Shown in pieces: positions 26,995 to 35,954 of a DNA stretch of 64,000 nt. How positions within the stretch are numbered: position 1 is the first letter of the stretch; every line of letters starts with the position of its first letter. This DNA is from Desulfovibrio sp. (lineage in GTDB: Bacteria; Desulfobacterota; Desulfovibrionia; Desulfovibrionales; Desulfovibrionaceae). A program made the position numbers and the translations under genes. Below the pieces are notes generated by a model. That model did not search any database. It was not told the origin of the DNA and worked only from the letters and a program-made list of their open reading frames with translations. The stretch spans positions 1 through 64,000 of the forward strand of contig JAFTCE010000064.1 in the NCBI GenBank assembly GCA_017454855.1. The letters are read 5' to 3'.

Positions 26995-28350
26995 ATGTCC
27001 CAGTCCATTATTGACGATATTTCATTGGCCAGTAATGCAAAAATCAAAGTTTTCGGTGTTGGCGGTGGCGGTGGCAATGCTGTGCAGCAAATGATTACCT
27101 CCGGTATAGTCGGCGTACAGTTTGTTTGTGCCAATACCGATATGCAAGCTCTGAACAAAAACAGTGCACCACTCAAGATACAGCTAGGAGAAAAGCTGAC
27201 CAAGGGACTTGGCGCCGGGGCCAAACCGGCTGTAGGTCGAGAGGCGGCAGTAGAAAGCATAAACAGCATACGAGACGCCATCGGAGATGCTGATATGGTT
27301 TTCGTTACCGCTGGCATGGGGGGTGGAACAGGCACTGGGGCCGCTCCTGTTGTGGCTCAGGTAGCCAAGGAAATGGGGGCACTTACTGTTGGCGTGGTCA
27401 CCAAGCCCTTCAGCTTTGAGGGCGCTCAGCGTATGCGTGCGGCAGAAGCCGGTCTTGTTGAGTTCAAAAAACAGGTGGATTGCCTGATTATTATCCCCAA
27501 TGATCGTCTTTTGGTTTTTGCGCCCAAAAAAACCCCATTCCATGAGATGTTGAAAAAGGCCAACGATGTATTGTATTGTGCTGTTAAGGGTATATCCGAT
27601 GTGATTATGGCCCCTGGCATGATCAACCTGGATTTTGCTGACGTGCGCACAGTCATGTCAGAGTCCGGTATGGCGCTTATGAGTACGGGTATTGCCTCTG
27701 GCGAGAATCGCGCTCGTGAAGCCACACAACAGGCGATCATGAGTCCACTTCTTGAAGATGTATCTTTGGAGAGTTCCAAGGCAGTACTCTACAATATTAC
27801 AACATCTGGTGATATTACTGCCCAAGAAATGAGCGAAATCGGTAACATGATAGCAGAAGCAGCGCACAAAGAGACGAATATCATTTATGGAATCCTCTAC
27901 GATGAAAATATAGGTGACGAGCTGCGTCTGACTGTCATTGCTACAGGCATAGAATCCCAGACTGAAGTCAAGCAAGAACCTACTGCTACGATAACTAATT
28001 TCAACCCAAAGCGTATTTCTCCAGATTCCACCATGATGACCAATCGCCAACAGGGTATGACCGCCGCTCAAGGGCCTACTGCCGAAGAAATTATGCCTCC
28101 AGTACACAATCCACCCTATGCCATAGATAGGAAGACCCAGTTGAGGAGATGGCAGGAATTCGAGGATGACCATAGGAATTTGGGTGGCTATGATGAGCAT
28201 GGAAATCAGTCAGCCTATGCGCGAAAACAGGCAGCGCTAGGCAGCCACTCGCGCCCACCGTATATACCAGGAGGATCAGGAGGAGTAGAATTTACCTTTT
28301 CGGAGGAAGATTTTGAAACTCCCAGCTTCCTTCGCAAACAGGCCGACTAA
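26995..28350 (+). CDS. ftsZ: Cell division GTPase FtsZ
   Basis: This tubulin-like GTPase of about 451 residues forms the Z ring. Strings are [17 protein letters not shown], the GGGTGTG loop near residues 108-114, [17 protein letters not shown], the T7 synergy loop [14 protein letters not shown] and [13 protein letters not shown] long, poorly conserved linker (about 325-435) is followed by the C-terminal binding peptide [12 protein letters not shown], which docks FtsA and other partners. The start at 26995 has an AGGAGAGGAG site; 26965 is open but unlikely. It is the last gene of the dcw transcript and is followed by two hairpins. Confidence 0.97.
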   Translation: MSQSIIDDISLASNAKIKVFGVGGGGGNAVQQMITSGIVGVQFVCANTDMQALNKNSAPLKIQLGEKLTKGLGAGAKPAVGREAAVESINSIRDAIGDADMVFVTAGMGGGTGTGAAPVVAQVAKEMGALTVGVVTKPFSFEGAQRMRAAEAGLVEFKKQVDCLIIIPNDRLLVFAPKKTPFHEMLKKANDVLYCAVKGISDVIMAPGMINLDFADVRTVMSESGMALMSTGIASGENRAREATQQAIMSPLLEDVSLESSKAVLYNITTSGDITAQEMSEIGNMIAEAAHKETNIIYGILYDENIGDELRLTVIATGIESQTEVKQEPTATITNFNPKRISPDSTMMTNRQQGMTAAQGPTAEEIMPPVHNPPYAIDRKTQLRRWQEFEDDHRNLGGYDEHGNQSAYARKQAALGSHSRPPYIPGGSGGVEFTFSEEDFETPSFLRKQAD

Positions 28351-28377
28351 AGTCGGCACAGAAGTAAAGCTACACAA

Positions 28378-28440
28378 ATTTCAGGGCTTGCCTCTTCGGC
28401 CCTGAAATGCCCGCCGGGAGGCCACATTGGGTGGCCTCCC
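28378..28440 (+). terminator. Tandem hairpins after ftsZ
   Basis: The first stem pairs ATTTCAGGG (28378-28386) with CCCTGAAAT (28400-28408). The second pairs GGGAGGCCAC (28416-28425) with GTGGCCTCCC (28431-28440). The T tract is poor, but two strong stems in tandem at the end of the cluster suggest transcription end or 3' end protection. Confidence 0.65.
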
Positions 28441-28656
28441 AGTTGTGGATTATTCGTTCCCAGCCATGAAAAATATCGTCGAGCACATGATAACGTCCTA
28501 TTTTTTCTACAAGATATAATGTTAAAAAAGTCAAAGAGTTATATACGAGGAAAGCCAGATCAAGCTTTTTTTAAGGCGTTCTTGAAAAAAAAATTTTTTT
28601 CCGAAATACAACGTTAATTTCAAGTACGGGTAACCACCAAACAAAGGCAACACAGC
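28441..28656. other. A+T-rich intergenic region upstream of the aldo/keto reductase
   Basis: There is no gene. A perfect TATAAT at 28515-28520 could be a -10 element, but no convincing -35 precedes it. A run of nine A followed by eight T (about 28585-28601) forms a self-complementary tract that may bend DNA. The promoter of the following operon must lie here. Confidence 0.4.
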
Positions 28657-29805
28657 ATGCACTATCGTTCCTTGGGTCGTTGCGGTCTGAACATCAGTGA
28701 AATAGGTTTGGGCTGTGAAGGATTACTCGGAAAGCCGGAATCCTTTGTTCATGAGGTTATAAACATGATGGAGGAGCATGGCGGTACTGGAATTGATCTC
28801 TATGCTCCCAATCCGGACATGCGCTCAGCTCTTGGGCGCGCTTTGCGCGGTCGGCGTGATAAATTTTTGCTGGAGGCGCATATTTGTACCATCTGGAAAG
28901 ACGGACAGTACAAGCGCACACGGCGCATGGACGAGGTACGCATTAGCTTTGACGATCAGCTTGTCCGGCTTGGCACGGATTATGTTGAAATCGGCATGAT
29001 TCACTACGTGGATTCTCTTGACGACTGGCGCGTTGTAGCCGAGGGCGAAGTCCTGCGCTACGCACTTGATCTCAAAAAGGCCGGAACCATCCGAGCCATC
29101 GGACTTTCTAGTCATAATCCTCAAGTGGCTTTAGCGGCTGTGAACAGTGACATGCTTGATGTGTTACTTTTTTCCGTCAACCCATGCTACGATTTACAAC
29201 CTGCTGCTGAAGATGTGGAACAGCTTTGGAACCGGGAGAAATACAAGGGCAATCTGGTAAACATGAATGCAGAACGGCAATGCCTCTACGAAACTTGCCA
29301 GCGGCGTGCCGTGGGCATTACGGTAATGAAAGCATTTGGAGGCGGCGACTTGCTGCATGCCGATCGATCTCTTGCTGGCGTGGGGCTTAGCCCATACCAA
29401 TGTCTAGCCTATGCCTTAGACCGACCCGGCGTAGCATCTGTATTCGCTGGAGCGCATAGTCTGGAGGAATTGCAGCAAAATCTCACGTTCTCCGAAGCGC
29501 CGGATAAGGAAAAGGATTATGCGACAGTTCTTGCGTCTTTCCCACGCATTAGCTGGAAAGGACATTGCATGTACTGTGGGCACTGCGCACCTTGTCCTTC
29601 CGGCATTGACGTAGCTGCAGTGACGAAACTTCTCAACTTGGGACTGTCCCAGGAAAGCGTACCGGAGACTGTACGAGAGCACTACGCATCTTTGGAACAC
29701 ACTGGAGGGGAATGTCTTCAATGTGGTTCCTGTGAAGATCGTTGTCCCTTCGCTGTAGCGGCCATGCAAAATATGGCCCGTGCTGCACAACTTTTTGGCA
29801 AATAA
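28657..29805 (+). CDS. Aldo/keto reductase with C-terminal 4Fe-4S dicluster domain
   Basis: This 382-residue protein has an N-terminal aldo/keto reductase TIM barrel (about 1-280). YRSLGRCGLNISEIGLGCEGL, GIDLYAPNPD with the catalytic Asp/Tyr region, and IHYVDSLDDW are visible. The C-terminal domain has two CxxCxxC-type ferredoxin motifs, CMYCGHCAPCP and CLQCGSCEDRCPF, expected to bind two 4Fe-4S clusters. Such fused proteins are common in anaerobes and may reduce or oxidise small carbonyls with ferredoxin instead of only NAD(P)H; the substrate is unknown. It is followed after 58 bases by a Tat-exported DUF362 protein, and the two share a terminator. Confidence 0.88.
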   Translation: MHYRSLGRCGLNISEIGLGCEGLLGKPESFVHEVINMMEEHGGTGIDLYAPNPDMRSALGRALRGRRDKFLLEAHICTIWKDGQYKRTRRMDEVRISFDDQLVRLGTDYVEIGMIHYVDSLDDWRVVAEGEVLRYALDLKKAGTIRAIGLSSHNPQVALAAVNSDMLDVLLFSVNPCYDLQPAAEDVEQLWNREKYKGNLVNMNAERQCLYETCQRRAVGITVMKAFGGGDLLHADRSLAGVGLSPYQCLAYALDRPGVASVFAGAHSLEELQQNLTFSEAPDKEKDYATVLASFPRISWKGHCMYCGHCAPCPSGIDVAAVTKLLNLGLSQESVPETVREHYASLEHTGGECLQCGSCEDRCPFAVAAMQNMARAAQLFGK

Positions 29806-29863
29806 TGGAAGAAATTTTTGCAACGGCTGTTCAAAGATGGTAGTAAAAACTCTTGGAGGTTTG

Positions 29864-30964
29864 ATGAATATTTCCCGACGCACCCTTGTTAAGGGCATGG
29901 CCGCCGTTGTTGGTTCCGCTACTGCAGGTATCCTGCCCGTACAGGCATCAGGAGGAGAGAAGTCGATGAATGGAGCGAAGCCCAAGGCCAAGGCCGATGG
30001 TGATATCTATATACCATATGATCAGAGGGAAGGGCACGAATCCAATGTCTGGTTCACCCGTGATCTTTCTGCTGAAGGCATGTGTAAGATATTTGCCAAG
30101 GTCGGCAATGTACTCAAGGGCAAAGTGGCAATCAAGCTGCACACCGGCGAAAAAAATGGCCCTAATATCATTCCACGTCCTTGGGTTCAAAGATTGATTG
30201 CTCAAGACTTGCCTAATGCAACCATCGTGGAAACCAACGCATACTATGATGGTGACCGCTACACTACTGCCCAACATCGTGAAACGCTCAAAGTCAACGG
30301 CTGGAGCTTTTCTCCTGTGGACATACTGGATGAAAACGGCGCAACAATGCTTCCCGTTAAGGGCGGGAAATGGTTTACAGAAATGAGCGTAGGCAAGAAT
30401 TTGCTGAACTACGACTCACTGCTCGCGCTCACACACTTCAAAGGCCACGTCATGGGCGGTTTTGGGGGATCGGATAAGAATATCGGTATCGGCTGCGCAG
30501 ACGGACGAATCGGCAAGGCCATGATTCACACCCGTAAGAATGAGGGGCAGTGGAGCATTAGCGCCGAAGAATTCATGGAGCGCATGACAGAATCTACCAA
30601 GGCCACGGTAGATCATTTCGCTCCGCGTATTGCCTTCATCAACGTGCTGCGCAACATGTCCGTATCCTGCGATTGTGAGGGCGTGGCAGCACAGCCCGTG
30701 GTTACGCCAAACATCGGCATCGTGGCCTCGTTGGACATTTTGGCGGTAGATTATGCTTCTGTAGATTTAGTTATGGCCTTACCTGCCAAAGACCGTGCAG
30801 CTCTTGTTGAACGCATGAGAACCCGTCATGGTTATCGACAGCTAACCTACATGAAGGAATTGGGCATGGGTAATGACCGCTATCGACTTCTGGATATAGA
30901 CAATGGCGATGCTTGTATCCTCCCCCAGGACGCAGTAGCCGGAGTAAAGCCGTTTACGGCATGA
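29864..30964 (+). CDS. DUF362 domain protein with Tat signal
   Basis: This protein of about 366 residues carries a twin-arginine leader (MNISRRTLVKGMAAVVGSATAG) and a DUF362 domain, seen as VAIKLHTGEKNGPNIIPRPWVQRL, THFKGHVMGGFGGSDKNIGIGC and ITPNIGIVASLDILAVDYASVDLV-type strings. DUF362 proteins are often linked to iron-sulfur proteins and exported folded, which fits a cofactor, although no classical ferredoxin motif is present in this one. The start at 29864 is preferred over 29780 for its GGAGG site and the short n-region. It lies behind the iron-sulfur aldo/keto reductase gene. The function is unknown. Confidence 0.8.
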   Translation: MNISRRTLVKGMAAVVGSATAGILPVQASGGEKSMNGAKPKAKADGDIYIPYDQREGHESNVWFTRDLSAEGMCKIFAKVGNVLKGKVAIKLHTGEKNGPNIIPRPWVQRLIAQDLPNATIVETNAYYDGDRYTTAQHRETLKVNGWSFSPVDILDENGATMLPVKGGKWFTEMSVGKNLLNYDSLLALTHFKGHVMGGFGGSDKNIGIGCADGRIGKAMIHTRKNEGQWSISAEEFMERMTESTKATVDHFAPRIAFINVLRNMSVSCDCEGVAAQPVVTPNIGIVASLDILAVDYASVDLVMALPAKDRAALVERMRTRHGYRQLTYMKELGMGNDRYRLLDIDNGDACILPQDAVAGVKPFTA

Positions 30965-31035
30965 ACGGGCATCCTTGACTCTGTTTGCCGTTTGAGCAGT
31001 AATATTCAGTGACAGCAACGCTTAGAGACGACATA

Positions 31036-31088
31036 AGGGGATGCATTTCCAATGTGAAAGCATCCCCTGATAATGTTTTGTTTTTTTG
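31036..31088 (+). terminator. Intrinsic terminator of the aldo/keto reductase-DUF362 operon
   Basis: AGGGGATGC (31036-31044) pairs with GCATCCCCT (31060-31068), with an inner TTTC/GAAA extension, followed by a T-rich tail (GTTTTGTTTTTTTG). It lies about 70 bases after the DUF362 gene. Confidence 0.8.
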
Positions 31089-31280
31089 TCACCTTGGTGC
31101 AAATTTTACGAATTCACGTCATGTGTAGAACATGGTGAGGGGAAAATATTATCAAGAAAATTGTCACAGCAGTAATTGCATCATATATATGACAACACTA
31201 TCTGTGTTGCGTGTTCTGAAAAAGCCGCTATCAGGGCATAATTTGAAAGAAGAATCATGTAATGCACTGAAAAAATTCTT

Positions 31281-33908
31281 TTATTGGTGTGCCTCCCCCC
31301 AGTTTTCTCCCTTGCCCCAGTCCACAACAAGGGGGACAGAAAGTTTTTTGCCGCCGGGACATACTTCACTCATAAGCAATGCCACTCGACTGCCTGCAGC
31401 CTCAGCTACTTCTGCTGGTGCTTCTAAAACCAATTCATCATGTACCTGCAATAGCAGATGCGCGTTCAGCCTCTGCAATGTGGCGTCATGCGCCACTGCA
31501 AGCATGGCCAACTTGATGATGTCGGCAGCAGAACCCTGAATGACGGTATTGATGGCTTGCCGTCGCGCCAGGGCATAAGCTTGTCCATTGTGTGAGTGAA
31601 TGTCTGGAAGCATGCGTCTTCGTCCTCCCAGCGTTGTCACAAAACCTTGAAGTTTTGCCTGAGTTTCCACATTGTCATAAAAAGTTTTTAGTCCTTTAAG
31701 TCGTTCAAAATAGCGCTCAATGAATTCCTTGGCCTTAGCACTGGAGATTTTCAGCTCGTGTGCCAGCTTGTGCGCTCCCATTCCGTAAATAAGCCCAAAA
31801 TTTATGGTTTTTGCATTACGCCTTTGATCGGCAGTAACAGCCTTGGGGTCAAGATCATAGATAAGGGCTGCTGTCCTTGCATGAATGTCCTCGCCTCTGC
31901 GGAAAGCCTCTAGTAAGGCGCTGTCCTGCGACATGTGGGCCAATACGCGAAGTTCAACTTGGGAATAATCCGCTGAAACAAGAACTTGTCCCGTTCCGGC
32001 GATGAAGCAAGACCTCATGCGTTTGCCCAGTGGGCCTCTGATGGGTATGTTTTGCAGGTTGGGATTGCTGGAAGAAAGTCGTCCTGTGGCCGTTGCTTTT
32101 TGGTTGAATGTTGTGTGGATGCGACCATGACCGTCTACAAGGCGGGGCAAGGGATTTAGGTATGTAGAGCGCATTTTTTCCAATTTGCGAAATTGGAGAA
32201 TGCTGTCAACAACTGGATGTTTTCCAGCTAGGCTTTCCAGTGTTTCTTGATTTGTTGAAGCCAGTCCTCCTTTGGTCTTGCGTGGTACAGGCAGTTTAAG
32301 CCGATTATAGAGTATATCTCCCAGTTGTTGTGCCGAACGGATGTTGAAGTGCGTGCCTGCCATAGCAAATACTGTTTCCGTCAGACGATCCAATTCTTGC
32401 TGAACGTCGTCAAGAAAAGTCTGGAAAGCCTTTGGGGCTATGGGAACGCCGTGGCTCTCCATGTCGGCCAGCACCGAAATAAGGGGGAGTTCCAATTCAT
32501 TGTATAGCTGCATGAGACCGTCGGTTTCCAGTCGTTGTTTCAGCCTAGCTGCCAAGGCCAGCGCCAATGCAGCCGCAGAACCATCCGCAGCGTTTTCACT
32601 CAAGGTATGACCCCAACGTGAGACCAGATGCTGCCAGTCATAGTCGTTTTCTTCCGGATTGAGAAGGTATGCCGCAAGTCCCAGATCAAACAAGGCTGGC
32701 AACACGTCCTGCTTTTGCGCTATGGTTTTGAGAAGCGTTTGCGCACATTGGGCCTTGAGATCAACCATGACAATGCTGCTTGCGTGTGCCAGCCAGGCGT
32801 TCAGCAAGGGCAGGGGGCCTTTCCAGCGTACGTCATTCGCACCTTCAACAGCCACGTGGGGGGGCTGTTGCTCGCCCAATGACCAAATGACGGCTACAGC
32901 TTTCCCGTCGCAAGCGGGCAGGTTCTTAAGAGTTTCTACATACGGCGTCTCCATCGACCCAACGGACATGTTTAGCAAGGATGCCTGCGCCTTTGTTTTC
33001 ACATCCTGCTGCATGTGTACAAGCGCCTCCAGCTCCCGCCGCAGCGCATGCAGTTCATACTCATTGGCCAACGTCGCACAACGGGTGCTATCTAATGGTT
33101 GAACGCGGGTATCTTCCAGCCGGACATGGGTACATCTGTTGCGCTCAAGCGTGGTCAGTTGCCTCCAAAGGAACATGTGTTCCAAATGGTCACGCAGCTT
33201 TTCCTGCAATTTGAGAGGCAACAGGGAAAAGTGATCCCTGATATCTTCAAGCGTGGGACAGATAGCAAAAATTTTTTCTGCCGTCTTGGGTCCGATGCCA
33301 GGAACCCCGGGAATATTGTCGCTGCTGTCTCCAATCAAGGCTTGCATGTCAGGCCAGTGTTCGGGTTTTACTCCCGTTGCGGCAGTAAAGCTCTCCACGG
33401 AGATCAGTTTTTCGTCGTGTCCAGCTGGATCCCACATAAAAACATTAGCACAAAGGCATTGCTTGAGATCTTTATCTGCGCTGATGATAACTACCGGCAC
33501 TTGTGCGCTAAAACGCGCAGCCAAGGATGCGATACAGTCATCTGCCTCACAACCATTTGAAATTTCAACAGTAATCCCCAAGGCACGTACCATTTCCAGG
33601 ATAGGATCAATCTGACGCAACATATCTTCTGGAGGGGAGTCACGGTTGGCTTTGTACTGTGGGAAGAGTTCATGTCTGAACGTTTTTCCACGTCCATCCT
33701 TGACAAAGAGAAAGTGTGTTGGACGTTCTTCCCGTAAAATGCGTAATAATACCCGTGTTACCACTACCAGAGCATTTGTGGGAAAACCGTCAGATCGGCA
33801 CATACGTTTATTGGCAAAAAAACCACGATATATGAAGGCAGAGCCGTCCATGAGGAAAAGGGGCGTTACGTCGAGCTTGAGGCGTTCTTTTAGCGACATG
33901 GCAATCAT
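31281..33908 (-). CDS. polA: DNA polymerase I
   Basis: This 875-residue repair and Okazaki-fragment polymerase has three parts. The 5'-3' nuclease (about 1-290) shows LFLMDGSAFIYRGFFA, NGCEADDCIASLA and GDSSDNIPGVPGIGPKTA. A middle 3'-5' exonuclease-like domain (about 310-480) lacks the DxE metal motif I would expect, so proofreading is probably lost, as in several other bacteria. The polymerase domain has TATGRLSSSNPNLQNIPIR, VSADYSQVELRVLAH, RRNAKTINFGLIYGMG and LLQVHDELVLEAP. The start is 33908, or ATG 33899; neither has a strong ribosome site. It diverges from the Mla operon across a short spacer. Confidence 0.96.
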   Translation of the reverse strand: MIAMSLKERLKLDVTPLFLMDGSAFIYRGFFANKRMCRSDGFPTNALVVVTRVLLRILREERPTHFLFVKDGRGKTFRHELFPQYKANRDSPPEDMLRQIDPILEMVRALGITVEISNGCEADDCIASLAARFSAQVPVVIISADKDLKQCLCANVFMWDPAGHDEKLISVESFTAATGVKPEHWPDMQALIGDSSDNIPGVPGIGPKTAEKIFAICPTLEDIRDHFSLLPLKLQEKLRDHLEHMFLWRQLTTLERNRCTHVRLEDTRVQPLDSTRCATLANEYELHALRRELEALVHMQQDVKTKAQASLLNMSVGSMETPYVETLKNLPACDGKAVAVIWSLGEQQPPHVAVEGANDVRWKGPLPLLNAWLAHASSIVMVDLKAQCAQTLLKTIAQKQDVLPALFDLGLAAYLLNPEENDYDWQHLVSRWGHTLSENAADGSAAALALALAARLKQRLETDGLMQLYNELELPLISVLADMESHGVPIAPKAFQTFLDDVQQELDRLTETVFAMAGTHFNIRSAQQLGDILYNRLKLPVPRKTKGGLASTNQETLESLAGKHPVVDSILQFRKLEKMRSTYLNPLPRLVDGHGRIHTTFNQKATATGRLSSSNPNLQNIPIRGPLGKRMRSCFIAGTGQVLVSADYSQVELRVLAHMSQDSALLEAFRRGEDIHARTAALIYDLDPKAVTADQRRNAKTINFGLIYGMGAHKLAHELKISSAKAKEFIERYFERLKGLKTFYDNVETQAKLQGFVTTLGGRRRMLPDIHSHNGQAYALARRQAINTVIQGSAADIIKLAMLAVAHDATLQRLNAHLLLQVHDELVLEAPAEVAEAAGSRVALLMSEVCPGGKKLSVPLVVDWGKGENWGEAHQ

Positions 33909-33936
33909 GGGTTAGAGTTTGATATTTTATGTGTAC

Positions 33937-33965
33937 TTGCGCAGAAATACCCTAACGCGTATACT
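33937..33965 (+). promoter_or_regulatory. Probable promoter of the Mla operon
   Basis: TTGCGC (33937-33942) and TATACT (33960-33965) are 17 bases apart. Transcription would begin near 33972, the first base of the annotated start codon, so the mRNA may be leaderless or the true start may lie further in. Confidence 0.5.
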
Positions 33966-33971
33966 ATACCG

Positions 33972-35099
33972 ATGGAAACAAGGTCGCAAGTCACAGTTCA
34001 TGTCCAAGGATCCCAGTTGCGCATTTGCGTTGGTGGATGTTGGAACAGGCAAATGCCCTGGCCTGAAGAAGCGCGAGAAGCGTTACACATGGTTTCCGCC
34101 AGCAGTGTAAGCGAGTTCTTTCTGGAAAGTCGTGAACTTGTCTCCTGGGATAGCAGCCTTTTGGTTTTTTTGGCCCAGACCACAAAAATTGCCAAAAAAC
34201 GTAATTTGATTATGCATGTCATTTTGCCACACGGTCTGGAACGCATGCTAAAACTGGCCTTTGCCGTACCTCCGAAAACCGGGGCAAGCCGTAGCACACA
34301 AAGGGTAAATATCTTTGCCAGCGTCGGTGAACGAGTATTGGATATTGTGCCCCATGTAACGGATTTTTTAGCTTTTTTAGGTGAAATTATTTTTTCTATC
34401 CTACATCTTGTTTCGGGCCGAACACAGATGCGCTCACAAGATCTGTTTTTTGCCATGCACGAATGTGGGATTCGAGCTTTGCCGATCATATCACTGACAA
34501 GCCTGCTCTTCGGCCTCATTTTAGCATTTGTTGGAGCTGTGCAGTTGACGCAATTCGGCGCTCAGATATATGTGGCGGGATTGGTGGGTATAGGCATGCT
34601 TCGCGTCATGGGGGCTATTATGGTGGGCGTTGTCATGTCCGGCAGGGTTGGTGCGTCGTACGCAGCGCTTCTTGGCACAATGCAGGTCAATGAAGAGATA
34701 GATGCGTTGTCCACTTTGGGAATTTCCCCTTATGATTTTCTGGTGCTGCCACGTTTGCTAGCACTCATGAGTATGGTTCCACTGCTCACACTCTATGCAG
34801 ATATCATGGGAGTGGCTGGTGGCTTTATGGTTGGTACATTGATGTTGCATCTCAACCCCATGGAATACATCAATGCCACTGTAAATATGGTGCCCTTCAA
34901 GCATGTGATCGTGGGGCTTGTGTATAGTACGACTTTTGGAGTAATCGTGGCTCTATTTGGATGTTATCATGGCATGCGTTGCGGACGCAGTGCCCAAGCA
35001 GTAGGACAGGCGACCACGACTGCAGTGGTGCATTCCATTGTGGGCATTATCGTGGCAACCGCAGTCATTACCGTTCTTTGCAACGTTCTGAATGTGTAA
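33972..35099 (+). CDS. mlaE: MlaE-family lipid ABC transporter permease with N-terminal STAS-like domain
   Basis: This 375-residue protein joins an N-terminal region of about 100 residues that looks like a STAS domain (VHVQGSQLRICVGGCW..., LVSWDSSLLVFLAQTTKIAKKRN) to a MlaE permease of five or six helices (about 150-375). The permease shows SLLFGLILAFVGAVQLTQFGAQIYVA and MGAIMVGVVMSGRVGASYAALLGTM. In E. coli the STAS part is a separate protein, MlaB; here it appears fused. With MlaF and MlaD it moves phospholipids between the membranes and helps keep outer-membrane asymmetry. No ribosome site precedes the ATG, which sits at the predicted transcription start. Confidence 0.9.
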   Translation: METRSQVTVHVQGSQLRICVGGCWNRQMPWPEEAREALHMVSASSVSEFFLESRELVSWDSSLLVFLAQTTKIAKKRNLIMHVILPHGLERMLKLAFAVPPKTGASRSTQRVNIFASVGERVLDIVPHVTDFLAFLGEIIFSILHLVSGRTQMRSQDLFFAMHECGIRALPIISLTSLLFGLILAFVGAVQLTQFGAQIYVAGLVGIGMLRVMGAIMVGVVMSGRVGASYAALLGTMQVNEEIDALSTLGISPYDFLVLPRLLALMSMVPLLTLYADIMGVAGGFMVGTLMLHLNPMEYINATVNMVPFKHVIVGLVYSTTFGVIVALFGCYHGMRCGRSAQAVGQATTTAVVHSIVGIIVATAVITVLCNVLNV

Positions 35100-35100
35100 T

Positions 35101-35913
35101 ATGTCAAAACATGTACTGTCAGACCCTGTCGGCGATCAGATAAATGAAGGATCGAAACCTCGCATCTGTGTTCGTGACTTGACAGTAGCATTTGGCTCCT
35201 TTGTGCTGATGAGCCATATTTCTTTCGACGTGAATGCGGGTGATATCTTTATGATTATGGGCGGATCCGGTTGTGGGAAAAGCACACTTCTGCGTGTACT
35301 CATGGGTCTCAAGCAGCCAGCGCAGGGCTTAGTTCAATACAATGGAAGAGATTTTTGGGGAGGAACAGAAAAAACTCGTAATGAACTCATGCGTGACACA
35401 GGGGTGCTTTTTCAAAATGGGGCGCTTTGGAGTTCTATGACATTGGTGGAAAATGTGAGTTTGCCTTTACAGTTATATACGAATTTGGATGCCAAAGCTA
35501 TTCGAGAATATGCCATGCTAAAGCTGGCATTGGCCGGATTGGCTGGATTTGAGGAGTACTATCCATCCGAAATCAGTGGCGGAATGCGTAAACGTGCGGG
35601 TCTTGCCCGGGCCATGGCCTTGGATCCTGAAATTCTCTTTTTGGACGAACCTTCAGCCGGATTGGATCCAGTGAGTTCCCGATTGTTGGATGACTTAATT
35701 CTGGAGTTGCGCGAGAGCCTAGGAACTACTTTTGTCATTGTATCCCACGAATTGGCAAGCATTTTCGCCATCGCAAATAATGGTATTTTTCTAGATGCGC
35801 AAACGCGAACTGCCACGGCACATGGCAATCCTAAAGAACTCGTTGGTAATTCAAATACTGAACGTAATGCCATGTTGTTCCTTACTAGGGGGGCCACGGA
35901 GCAGCAGCCGTGA
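35101..35913 (+). CDS. mlaF: MlaF-family ABC transporter ATPase
   Basis: This ATPase of about 270 residues powers the Mla lipid transporter. Walker A is GGSGCGKSTLLRV, the Q-loop is VLFQNGALWSSMTL, the signature region is SEISGGMRKRAGLARAMAL, and Walker B is PEILFLDEPSAGLDP, followed by the switch His in VIVSHEL. The ATG at 35101 is one base after the mlaE stop, so the two are coupled. The order mlaE-mlaF-mlaD-lipoprotein is conserved in diderms. Confidence 0.94.
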   Translation: MSKHVLSDPVGDQINEGSKPRICVRDLTVAFGSFVLMSHISFDVNAGDIFMIMGGSGCGKSTLLRVLMGLKQPAQGLVQYNGRDFWGGTEKTRNELMRDTGVLFQNGALWSSMTLVENVSLPLQLYTNLDAKAIREYAMLKLALAGLAGFEEYYPSEISGGMRKRAGLARAMALDPEILFLDEPSAGLDPVSSRLLDDLILELRESLGTTFVIVSHELASIFAIANNGIFLDAQTRTATAHGNPKELVGNSNTERNAMLFLTRGATEQQP

Positions 35914-35954
35914 AGTTAGGCTAAAAGTCCATATGGGTAAAAAGGCAGACAAAA

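Noticed and set aside
28585..28601. Nine A followed by eight T as a terminator
   Set aside because: It has no loop and a pure A/T stem; it is more likely a bent or low-complexity tract upstream of the reductase operon.
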